The notes below the pieces were generated by a model. It was not told the DNA's origin, made no database searches, and saw nothing but the letters and a program-made list of their open reading frames with translations. A stretch of 5,848 nucleotides of DNA, from contig JAUYEO010000103.1 in assembly GCA_030689795.1 (NCBI GenBank), forward strand, positions 1 through 5,848. Direction: 5' to 3'. This document shows positions 1 through 5,646 of the stretch, piece by piece (the first letter of the stretch is position 1; each line of letters starts with the position of its first letter). The DNA is from Desulfobacterales bacterium. Lineage in GTDB: Bacteria; Desulfobacterota; Desulfobacteria; Desulfobacterales; RPRI01. The translations under genes were made by a program, and so were the position numbers.

Positions 1-707
1 TCGGCTCCCCCATGCCGGAAGTGGAACTTAAGATTTCCGATGTGGGGGAAATCCTGATCAAGGGGCCCATCGTTTTCAAGGGCTACTACAAAAACGAGGA
101 TGCCACCCGCAAAACCCTGGATGCGGAAGGGTGGGTCCATACCGGCGACGAAGGCATTCTGGATGAAGACGGCCAGTTGATCATGATTGACCGGCAAAAG
201 GATGTCATGCGTCTGGCCGATGGATCCAAATTTTCACCCCAGCTGATCGAGAACAAGCTTAAATTCAGTCCCTATATCAATGAGGCGATGGTAGTCGGAA
301 AGGATTTGCCTTTTATTGCGGCTTTGATCATTATGGATATGGCCAATATGGGGAAATGGGCCGAAAACCACAAGATGACCTATACCACATTTACCGATTT
401 ATCCCAGAAGAAAGAGGTTTACGACTTAATCGCCGAGGAGATAGGCCGGATTAATCGGTCTTTGCCTAAGATTGCGCGGGTAAGACGGTTTGTCATGATG
501 TATAAAGAACTGGATGCTGATGACGAAGAATTGACCCGGACACGCAAACTCCGGCGTTCGTTCGTGGCCGAACGTTATGCCGATCTGATCGATGCCTTGT
601 ACGGGGCGAAAGAAGAGATCGAAGTGGCTTCTGAAATTCGCTATCAGGACGGTACGGGTTTCCGCATGCAGACACAGATAAGCGTTCGGGAGGTCACAGA
701 CCAATGA
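1..707 (+). CDS. AMP-forming acyl-CoA synthetase (long-chain type), C-terminal part only
   Basis: This is the 3' end of an adenylate-forming ligase that would activate a fatty or other carboxylic acid to its CoA thioester in the cytoplasm. The frame is open to the left edge (Gly-Ser-Pro before the Met at 12), so that Met is internal and the true start lies outside the window. Visible motifs are GEILIKGPIVFKGYY (around 48-92), the TGD of motif A7 (141-149), a hinge-region RQKDV (about 192-206), and the A10-type TRKLRR with its lysine codon at 546-548. The long-chain form is suggested by the region after the hinge (ADGSKFSPQLIENKLK) and the long C-terminal lobe. A short tail after the A10 helix (RYQDGTGFRMQTQ) resembles that of ligases encoded next to livFG, from memory. 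The stop overlaps the livG start by 4 bp, which indicates translational coupling. The substrate cannot be told from this fragment. Confidence 0.9.
   Translation, partial: GSPMPEVELKISDVGEILIKGPIVFKGYYKNEDATRKTLDAEGWVHTGDEGILDEDGQLIMIDRQKDVMRLADGSKFSPQLIENKLKFSPYINEAMVVGKDLPFIAALIIMDMANMGKWAENHKMTYTTFTDLSQKKEVYDLIAEEIGRINRSLPKIARVRRFVMMYKELDADDEELTRTRKLRRSFVAERYADLIDALYGAKEEIEVASEIRYQDGTGFRMQTQISVREVTDQ
688..694 (+). promoter_or_regulatory. Ribosome binding site of livG
   Basis: GGGAGGT lies 9 bases before the ATG at 704, inside the last codons of the upstream ligase. It supports the 704 start and the ATGA overlap. Confidence 0.7.
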
Positions 708-1531
708 CCAATATCAGTAAAAACGACTATGATCCCCGGGACTACCAATTAGTGGTTGAAGATATTTTTTTGAACTTTGGAGGTATAAATGCCCTTTCAG
801 GGGTAACTACCGGAGTAAAAAAAGGGGAGATCTTTGCCATTATTGGCCCCAACGGGGCGGGCAAGACCTGTCTGCTGAACTGCATCAACCGGTTTTATGA
901 TCCGGAGAAAGGAAAGATCCATTTTGAAGGCCGGGATATTACGAGGCTCAAAACCCATAAAATCGCCCAACTGGGGATTGCCCGTACTTTTCAGAACGTG
1001 GAACTCTTCGGCCACATGACCGTTCTGGACAACATTAAATTGGGCCGACATGTGCATTTGAAATCAGGATTTCTCTCAGGCGGTATTTATTATGGAAAAA
1101 CCCGGCGAGAAGAAATGAGCCTGAGAAAAGAAATCGAAGAGACGATTATTGATCTTCTGGAAATTGAGCATATCCGCAAACAGGTTGTCCACTCCCTCCC
1201 CCACGGACTGCAAAAGCGGGTCGAATTAGCACGGGCTTTGGCCATGAAGCCCAAGATTTTACTTTTGGATGAACCGGCTACCGGAATGAATCTGGAAGAG
1301 ACCGAAGATATGGCCCGTTATATCCTGGATATTAACGAGGAGTGGGGGGTCACCATTATCCTGATCGAACATGACATGGGTTTGGTCATGGATATCAGTG
1401 ACCGAATATGTGTTCTCGATTTTGGTCGAAAAATCGCCGAAGGCAACCCCGAGGAGATCCGCCATAATACACAGGTCATCCAGGCCTACCTGGGCGAACA
1501 GAATCTCGCCTACTCAAGATTGGGAGCGTGA
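704..1531 (+). CDS. livG: Branched-chain amino acid-type ABC transporter ATP-binding protein LivG
   Basis: This 275-residue ATPase is one of the two nucleotide-binding subunits of a HAAT-type importer, acting at the inner face of the membrane. Motifs in order: Walker A GPNGAGKT (residues 48-55), Q-loop TFQN (Q97), a signature-position LPHGLQKRVE (about 165-174) in place of LSGGQ, Walker B KILLLDEP (184-191), and the H-loop IEHD (H223). The signature departs from LSGGQ in a way familiar for LivG proteins, so it is not a defect. The end (VIQAYLGE) matches the LivG C-terminal region that follows the ATPase core. The first 15 or so residues before LVVEDI are slightly longer than in typical LivG. 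The position between an acyl-CoA ligase and livF suggests that the substrate may be an organic or aromatic acid rather than leucine, isoleucine or valine. The permease genes are not seen. Confidence 0.93.
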   Translation: MTNISKNDYDPRDYQLVVEDIFLNFGGINALSGVTTGVKKGEIFAIIGPNGAGKTCLLNCINRFYDPEKGKIHFEGRDITRLKTHKIAQLGIARTFQNVELFGHMTVLDNIKLGRHVHLKSGFLSGGIYYGKTRREEMSLRKEIEETIIDLLEIEHIRKQVVHSLPHGLQKRVELARALAMKPKILLLDEPATGMNLEETEDMARYILDINEEWGVTIILIEHDMGLVMDISDRICVLDFGRKIAEGNPEEIRHNTQVIQAYLGEQNLAYSRLGA

Positions 1532-1545
1532 ACACAAGGAATTTG

Positions 1546-2346
1546 ATGGAACCATTACTAGTTGTCAACAACATCGAAGTCATTTACCACAACGTTATCC
1601 TGGTATTGAAGGGTCTTTCTCTTAAGGTAGATGAAGGTCAGATTGTGGCCGTCCTCGGCAGTAATGGAGCCGGTAAAACCACCACACTGAAGGCTATTTC
1701 CGGATTGCTTAAGACTGAAGACGGAAAGGTGACTGATGGGTCCATTACCTTTATGGGCCGGCGGATCGACCGCTTGTCTCCGGAAAAGATCGTTCGCATG
1801 GGGATCTTCCAGGTCATGGAAGGACGCCGGGTCTTTGTGGACCTGTCGGTAGAGGAAAACCTGATCGCCGGCGGCCATACCAATAAAAACACCCGAAAAA
1901 TGAAGAAAGACCTGGAAATGGTCTATTTTTATTTCCCAAGGCTTAAGCAACGGCGAAACTTACTGGCCGGTTATCTCAGCGGAGGAGAACAGCAGATGCT
2001 GGTCATCGGCCGAAGCCTCATGGCCAATCCCAAATTGATGCTCCTCGATGAACCTTCCATGGGACTGGCCCCATTACTGGTGGCCGAGATCTTTGAGATC
2101 ATCAAAAGAATCAATGAGGAAAGAAAAGTCACCATCCTTTTAATAGAACAGAATGCCCGGCTGGCCCTCAATATTGCCCATCATGGATATGTCATGGAAA
2201 GCGGTCGTATTGTCCTGGACGATACTGTAGAGAAACTTCGGGAAAACGCTGATATCAAAGAATTCTACCTGGGACTGACTGCGGTGGGTAAAAAGAGCTA
2301 CCGGGATGTGAAGCACTACAAGCGCCGTAAACGCTGGCTGGCTTAG
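1546..2346 (+). CDS. livF: Branched-chain amino acid-type ABC transporter ATP-binding protein LivF
   Basis: This is the second ATPase subunit of the importer, partner of LivG. Counted from the ATG at 1546 it has 266 residues: Walker A GSNGAGKT (38-45), signature LSGGEQQ (144-150), Walker B KLMLLDEP (163-170), and IEQN at the H-loop, where Q202 replaces histidine as is usual in LivF. I chose 1546 because AAGGA (1536-1540) stands 5 bases before it and MEPLLVVNNIEVIY is a normal LivF beginning. A GTG at 1528, overlapping the livG stop by 4 bp, is in frame and would add six residues, but its only GGGAG lies one base away. The protein runs past the usual LivF end (EFYLG) with about 25 further residues, rich in Lys and Arg (KSYRDVKHYKRRKRW). 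I associate that tail with LivF proteins encoded near acyl-CoA ligases. Confidence 0.93.
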   Translation: MEPLLVVNNIEVIYHNVILVLKGLSLKVDEGQIVAVLGSNGAGKTTTLKAISGLLKTEDGKVTDGSITFMGRRIDRLSPEKIVRMGIFQVMEGRRVFVDLSVEENLIAGGHTNKNTRKMKKDLEMVYFYFPRLKQRRNLLAGYLSGGEQQMLVIGRSLMANPKLMLLDEPSMGLAPLLVAEIFEIIKRINEERKVTILLIEQNARLALNIAHHGYVMESGRIVLDDTVEKLRENADIKEFYLGLTAVGKKSYRDVKHYKRRKRWLA

Positions 2347-2350
2347 GAGG
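2345..2350 (+). promoter_or_regulatory. Ribosome binding site of the second ligase
   Basis: A perfect AGGAGG overlaps the livF stop codon (TAG 2344-2346) and lies 11 bases before the ATG at 2362. The spacing is slightly long but fixes that start. Confidence 0.65.
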
Positions 2351-2361
2351 CGATCCAAATC

Positions 2362-3867
2362 ATGAGCGTTCATAGTTTTACCATTTATGATCTTTACAAG
2401 CGGAATGCCCAACTATACAAGGATAAAACAGCTATCCTTTCCGGGGAGACCCGGGTAACCTTTGGAGATCTCTGGGATCAGGTCAATGCCCTGGCCGGAG
2501 AACTCTCCTCCCGCGGGGTCTGTAAGGGAGATCGAATCGCCTTACTGACCAAAAACAGCCCGGCCTTTATGACTATCTTAGGGGCGGCGGCCGCCCTGGG
2601 GGCCATTTTGGTTCCCATTAACTTCCGCCTTACCGCCAGGGAAGTAAGTTATATCCTGGACGATGCTGAACCGGTCATGCTTCTTTTCGACCGCGAATAT
2701 GAAGAACTTCTGGCTGAGTTGGTATCGGACTTCCCTTCTATAGCAAAGCAAATTCCTTTTGATTCTCAGCAGATCAGTCCCTTTCCCGTGGTCGACAGAC
2801 AGACACCCTTTGAAGAAGTGGCGGCCTCTGATCCGCTGGTCATCATCCATACCGCAGCTATTCAGGGAAAGCCCCGGGGCGCCCTGATCAGCCACAGCAA
2901 TCTTCTGGCCTGCATGACACAAACCGCCGGCGTCATCGGTCTTGATTCCGGGGACATCTATTTAAACATTCTACCGCTCTTCCATATTTTCGGTTTGATC
3001 ATGGCCCTTTCTTTGATGCAGGTGGCTGGAGAGAATATTATTATATCCAAGTTCGACCCAAAAGAAGTCAATGAGATCATCCAACAAAAGAAGGTATCCA
3101 TCGTTGCCAACTTCCCTCCGATCCTGAACCAATTACTCGATGAGCAGGAAAAAGGGGGATTTGATCTCTCTTCTTTAAGACATGTGGTTGGTTTGGAGCA
3201 TCCGGATACCATTGCGCGCTATATCGGCTTGGGTTTTGGTCAATTTTGGTTATGCTACGGGCAAACCGAGACCATGGGCCTGACTTGTTTAAGCCGACAC
3301 CAAGAGAGGCCTGGCTCGGCCGGCCGGTCGGTTCCCTGGGTGGATATGGCGATCGTTGACGAATTCGACCGTCCTGTAGACCGGGGAAAACCAGGAGAGA
3401 TCGTCCTGCGCGGTCCTCTGGTTTTTTCCGGTTACTGGAAGGAGGAAGAATTAACACAGATGACTTTCCGAGGTGGCTGGCACCATACCGGGGATCTGGG
3501 TCGCCTGGATACCGATGGCTTTCTCTGGTTCATGGGCAGGAAGGCCCAAAAGGAGTTAATTAAATCCGGGGGAGAGAATGTTTACCCCGTGGAAGTGGAG
3601 AAGGCCATAATGGAGCATCCGGACGTCGAGGAGGTCTCGGTTATCGGGGTACCGGATCCTAAATTTGGCGAGGGGATCAAGGCTGTTTGTGTCCTGAGGC
3701 AGGGGGCCAAAGTGACCGAACAGGAATTGACCGCCTTTGTGGCCTCTAAGATAGCCTCTTATAAAAAACCGAGAATGGTCTGTTTTGTTGACTCCCTGCC
3801 CAAGAAGGCCGACAGCTCCATAAACCGGGAAGAGGTTAAGGCCCTCTACGGCCAAAGCTTGGTTTAA
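2362..3867 (+). CDS. AMP-binding acyl-CoA ligase-like protein with altered A3 and A10 motifs
   Basis: This complete 501-residue protein has the ANL (acyl-CoA ligase) fold. Motifs in order: the A3 position reads TAAIQGKPRG (164-173) where the family normally has TSGTTGxPKG; A5 YGQTE (299-303) is intact; A7 HTGD (375-378) is intact; the hinge and A8 region GRKAQKELIKSGGENVYP (392-409) is clear but two residues longer between GR and SGGEN than the common GRKKDMIISGGEN form. At A10, LPKKADSSINR (479-489) has Ser486 where the catalytic lysine of PKTxxGKIxR would sit. The fold and CoA-binding features therefore look kept, but the ATP-handling loop and the adenylation lysine are changed. I half-remember a long-chain ligase subfamily with a TAAVxGxPRG loop, so the A3 change may be a clade trait. 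It starts 15 bp after livF, at the end of the transport operon, and may activate the imported acid, use a pre-activated substrate, or have lost adenylation. Substrate unknown. Confidence 0.85.
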   Translation: MSVHSFTIYDLYKRNAQLYKDKTAILSGETRVTFGDLWDQVNALAGELSSRGVCKGDRIALLTKNSPAFMTILGAAAALGAILVPINFRLTAREVSYILDDAEPVMLLFDREYEELLAELVSDFPSIAKQIPFDSQQISPFPVVDRQTPFEEVAASDPLVIIHTAAIQGKPRGALISHSNLLACMTQTAGVIGLDSGDIYLNILPLFHIFGLIMALSLMQVAGENIIISKFDPKEVNEIIQQKKVSIVANFPPILNQLLDEQEKGGFDLSSLRHVVGLEHPDTIARYIGLGFGQFWLCYGQTETMGLTCLSRHQERPGSAGRSVPWVDMAIVDEFDRPVDRGKPGEIVLRGPLVFSGYWKEEELTQMTFRGGWHHTGDLGRLDTDGFLWFMGRKAQKELIKSGGENVYPVEVEKAIMEHPDVEEVSVIGVPDPKFGEGIKAVCVLRQGAKVTEQELTAFVASKIASYKKPRMVCFVDSLPKKADSSINREEVKALYGQSLV

Positions 3868-3915
3868 CCAGATACCTCAGTTCAAAGCATATTCATCAAT
3901 AAAACAGGTTATTGT

Positions 3916-3922
3916 AAGGTGG
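3916..3922 (+). promoter_or_regulatory. Ribosome binding site deciding the nitroreductase start
   Basis: AAGGTGG ends 5 bases before the ATG at 3928. The alternative GTG at 3919 lies inside this sequence and has no separate site of its own, so 3928 is preferred. Confidence 0.55.
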
Positions 3923-3927
3923 AATAT

Positions 3928-4593
3928 ATGGATATAAATGAAGCCGTTAAAAACAGGAGGAGCATAAGAAGATTTCTTCCGGAGAGGGTTCCGGAAGAAA
4001 CAATCAGGGAACTCATCAGCGATGCTCTTTGGGTTCCATCGTGGGGGAATACGCAGCAGTATGAATTCGTGGTGGCCACCGGTGACGCCCTTGAGCGCTT
4101 TAAAAAGGAAAACCGGGAGGCCCTGATGTCCGGGGAAAAACCGGAACCGGATATACCCATGCCGGAAAAATGGCCGGAGACTTTAAAAAAAAGATATGTG
4201 GATGTGGGTAAGAGCGTTCTTACATCCCTTTCTATTCCTCGGGAAGATAAAACCGGAAGGATGAATTACTATGGAGACATGTTCTCCCTCTTTAATGCCA
4301 CTGCCCTTCTCATTGTAGTAGTGGACAAGGAAATCCTTCTTGAATATGCCATGCTGGATGTGGGCATTTTCATACAGACCTTTAAACTGCTGGCTCATGC
4401 AAGGGGCCTTGGCACCGTTTCTCTTGCCGCGTCCGTCTCCTATCCGCAAATTATACGCAGGATTTTTAATGTCCCTGAAAACAGAAGGATCATTATTGGA
4501 ACTGCTCTGGGATGGCCGGATAATGATTCGCCGGTAAACAACTTTGAAAGAAAACGCGATCCAGTCGAGATGTTTGTACGCTGGGTGAGCTGA
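3928..4593 (+). CDS. Nitroreductase-family FMN-dependent oxidoreductase
   Basis: This 221-residue protein of the nitroreductase fold would bind FMN as a dimer and reduce a substrate with NAD(P)H. The start MDINEAVKNRRSIRRF (1-16) is the typical family opening, whose RRS (10-12) contacts the FMN phosphate. PSWGNTQQYEF (37-47) corresponds to the PSxxNxQPW segment, GLGTVSLA to the glycine-rich GLG segment, and ALGWPDNDSPVN (193-204) to the usual C-terminal ALGYPDEDxP motif. The length is normal. The family covers many reactions (nitro reduction, enoate or flavin reduction, dehalogenation) and nothing here picks one. It lies 60 bp after the second ligase on the same strand. I see neither a convincing terminator nor a convincing promoter in that gap, so read-through from the operon is possible. 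An in-frame GTG at 3919 would add three residues. Confidence 0.9.
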   Translation: MDINEAVKNRRSIRRFLPERVPEETIRELISDALWVPSWGNTQQYEFVVATGDALERFKKENREALMSGEKPEPDIPMPEKWPETLKKRYVDVGKSVLTSLSIPREDKTGRMNYYGDMFSLFNATALLIVVVDKEILLEYAMLDVGIFIQTFKLLAHARGLGTVSLAASVSYPQIIRRIFNVPENRRIIIGTALGWPDNDSPVNNFERKRDPVEMFVRWVS

Positions 4594-4617
4594 GGTGCAG
4601 CACAACATACTTTTTTT
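4589..4617 (+). terminator. Weak candidate terminator after the nitroreductase gene
   Basis: A short GCTG/CAGC stem overlapping the stop codon is followed, about ten bases later, by seven T (4611-4617). The stem is only 4 bp and the T-run is not adjacent to it, so this is a tentative call. Confidence 0.25.
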
Positions 4618-4779
4618 CGAATCATAATCTTCAACTTCCATGATTATCTTTGAGTGAAGGCTTGGTGGTGACATGTTTGATGCTGACAGCAGCTTCCTGA
4701 AGTAAGTAATCATCATAAGTGAGGAAAAGTTGATGATTTCAAGCGGTAAAAAATCATCCGATACAGTGACTTAATCACG
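4594..4779. other. AT-rich intergenic spacer with inverted AATCAT-type repeats
   Basis: I find no convincing gene in these 186 bases. They hold a weak GCTG/CAGC hairpin near the nitroreductase stop followed by seven T (4611-4617), a 6-bp inverted repeat AATCAT/ATGATT (4620-4625 and 4640-4645), the first copy of the 60-bp repeat, another AATCATC (4752-4758), and a small dyad GTGA-N5-TCAC (4766-4778) ending just before the mntA -35 box. An open frame on the minus strand crosses the spacer and the nitroreductase gene, but it looks like a shadow. Confidence 0.6.
4691..4750 (+). repeat. 60-bp hairpin-containing direct repeat, copy 1
   Basis: It begins AGCTTCCTGAA (4691-4701), then has six variable bases, a perfect 8-bp stem AATCATCA (4708-4715) / TGATGATT (4731-4738) around a 15-base loop (4716-4730), then TC, four variable bases and GGTAAA. 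By my count it matches copy 2 (5587-5646) at 48 of 60 positions with no gaps. The differences fall mainly in the six and four variable bases. The two stems differ by one compensatory base pair. Confidence 0.75.
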
Positions 4780-4808
4780 TTGACATGCAATGTAGATTCT
4801 ACTATATT
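4780..4808 (+). promoter_or_regulatory. Strong sigma70-type promoter of mntA-hepT
   Basis: The -35 box TTGACA (4780-4785) is a perfect consensus. A 17-bp spacer follows, then TATATT (4803-4808), which matches TATAAT at five of six positions. Transcription would be expected to begin about 6-8 bases after the -10 box, at 4814-4816, which is at the mntA ATG. Confidence 0.75.
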
Positions 4809-4815
4809 GGCCGGT

Positions 4816-5106
4816 ATGGTAAAGCAAGAAATAATCAAAATCATCAGAAACAGCAAGCTTGAGATGGAATCCCATTACGGAGTCCAGCGGCTCGGCTTGT
4901 TTGGCTCCTATGTTAAGGAGAAACAGCGCAAGAAGAGTGATATCGATATTCTAGTCGCATTCAACCGTGATATCGACCTTTTCGACTTTTTGGACCTGCG
5001 TGAATTTCTCGAAAGCCAGCTCAGTATCAAGGTTGATCTGGTAATGGAGTCCGCTCTGAAGCCTGCCATTGGTAAACGTATCCTGTCCGAGGTCGAATAT
5101 GTCTAA
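4816..5106 (+). CDS. mntA: MntA-type minimal nucleotidyltransferase antitoxin
   Basis: This 96-residue protein has the MNT domain of HEPN/MNT toxin-antitoxin pairs. GLFGSY begins the core, and GS (30-31), ten residues, then DID (42-44) fits the GSX10DXD motif exactly. D74 in KVDLV is the likely third metal-binding carboxylate. In the characterised Shewanella pair, MntA silences HepT by adding AMP units to a tyrosine next to the toxin's active site; that mechanism is inferred here. I chose the ATG at 4816 because the protein then begins like other MntA proteins. In-frame starts further up (TTG 4780, TTG 4807) lie within the promoter elements. No Shine-Dalgarno sequence precedes 4816, consistent with a leaderless transcript. 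The gene overlaps hepT by 8 bp. The antitoxin appears intact although its toxin is not. Confidence 0.88.
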   Translation: MVKQEIIKIIRNSKLEMESHYGVQRLGLFGSYVKEKQRKKSDIDILVAFNRDIDLFDFLDLREFLESQLSIKVDLVMESALKPAIGKRILSEVEYV

Positions 5107-5448
5107 AGGGCGGGAGATCTCCGATTACCTTGATGATATTATAACTGCTATTGCCGATGCAGACGAGTTCACCCAAGGAATGTCTTACGAAATGTTTGCT
5201 GCGGATAAGAAAACTGTCAACGCCGTGATCAGATGCCTCGAAGTCCTTGGTGAAGCAGCCAAACACATTCCGACATCATTTAGAAATAAATATCCCGAAT
5301 TCCCTGGAGTAAAATGGCCGGAATGCGGGACGTTCTCATCCACGACTACATGGGGGTTGACCTGAAGACCGTCTGGAAGGTTGCACAGGAGCGCCTACTG
5401 GAGTTGAAACCCCTGCTCGAAGGACTACAACCGATAAAGAAAGATTAA
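5099..5448 (+). pseudogene. hepT: HepT-type HEPN toxin (DUF86), frameshifted
   Basis: The first part (MSKGREISDYLDDI through AAKHIPTSFRNKYPEFPGV, 71 residues) is a clear HepT N-terminal region. After the A-run at 5311-5314 the open frame changes to nonsense and stops at 5363-5365, giving an 88-residue product. In the next frame, from ATG 5314, the expected C-terminal region appears: MAGMRDVLIHDYMGVDLKTVW and onward to the TAA at 5446-5448. It contains the catalytic RX4HXY motif (Arg codon 5326, His 5341, Tyr 5347). Restoring one A would give about 116 residues, a normal HepT length. As written, the toxin lacks its ribonuclease-type active site and the tyrosine that MntA would modify. Either the gene is inactivated, or this is a homopolymer sequencing error, or the A-run allows some slippage. 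The start is set by the overlap with mntA and by homology. Confidence 0.85.
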
Positions 5449-5586
5449 ACGGCATTAACCTGCCGATAATCTGTGTTGTGTCCCCCGATTACTCAAGACT
5501 TCAAAGCGTCAAGGAGACTGATCATGCCAGTCCATTGAATGCGCATTTTTTGAAGGGTGATTTTTCGGGTGATCGGAGGTGTATAT
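5449..5586. other. Intergenic stretch after hepT, no gene seen
   Basis: I see no supported gene here. It contains a small hairpin just after the hepT stop and a T-rich tract (about 5547-5567), then leads into the second 60-bp repeat. A short open frame from GTG 5557 runs through the repeat into a wrong frame of the histidine kinase fragment, so I do not regard it as a gene. Confidence 0.5.
5450..5465 (+). terminator. Small hairpin after hepT, weak terminator candidate
   Basis: CGGCA (5450-5454) and TGCCG (5461-5465) form a perfect 5-bp GC-rich stem around TTAACC, starting one base after the hepT stop. No T-run follows (ATAATCTG), so intrinsic termination would be weak. The position fits the end of the mntA-hepT transcript. 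Confidence 0.3.
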
Positions 5587-5646
5587 AGCTTCCTGAAAGC
5601 AACAATCAGCATAAGTCAGGAAAAGTTGCTGATTTCGTATGGTAAA
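5587..5646 (+). repeat. 60-bp hairpin-containing direct repeat, copy 2
   Basis: Same layout as copy 1: AGCTTCCTGAA (5587-5597), six variable bases, stem AATCAGCA (5604-5611) / TGCTGATT (5627-5634) around a 15-base loop (5612-5626), TC, four variable bases, GGTAAA. Relative to copy 1 the stem changes T to G on one arm and A to C on the other, keeping all eight pairs. The loop also contains TCAGGAA (5616-5622), complementary over 7 bases to TTCCTGA (5590-5596) upstream of the stem. Confidence 0.75.

Noticed and set aside
704..1531. LivG signature LPHGLQKRVE instead of LSGGQ as a possible inactive ATPase
   Set aside because: LivG proteins normally have a diverged signature at this position and all other ATPase motifs are intact.
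1528..1545. GTG at 1528 as the livF start
   Set aside because: Its GGGAG is only one base away, while ATG 1546 has AAGGA at 5 bases and gives a typical LivF N-terminus. It cannot be fully excluded because GTGA overlaps are common.
3868..3927. Promoter or terminator between the second ligase and the nitroreductase
   Set aside because: I found no hairpin with a T-run and no convincing -35/-10 pair in these 60 bases.
4183..4716. Open frame of 177 codons on the minus strand across the nitroreductase 3' end and the spacer
   Set aside because: It is antisense to a well-supported gene, has no recognisable family, and its start lies within the repeat. Most of its length is explained as a shadow of the nitroreductase.
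4780..4815. TTG at 4780 as the mntA start
   Set aside because: It coincides with the -35 box and would lie upstream of the predicted transcript start. The extra 12 residues do not look like MntA.
5069..5098. TTG at 5069 as the hepT start
   Set aside because: The ten added residues are the out-of-frame translation of mntA. ATG 5099 gives the normal HepT N-terminus.
4691..5646. Repeats as integron attC sites or a CRISPR array
   Set aside because: There are only two copies, 896 bp apart. No GTTRRRY-type core fits the stem ends, and there is no integrase or cas gene in the window.
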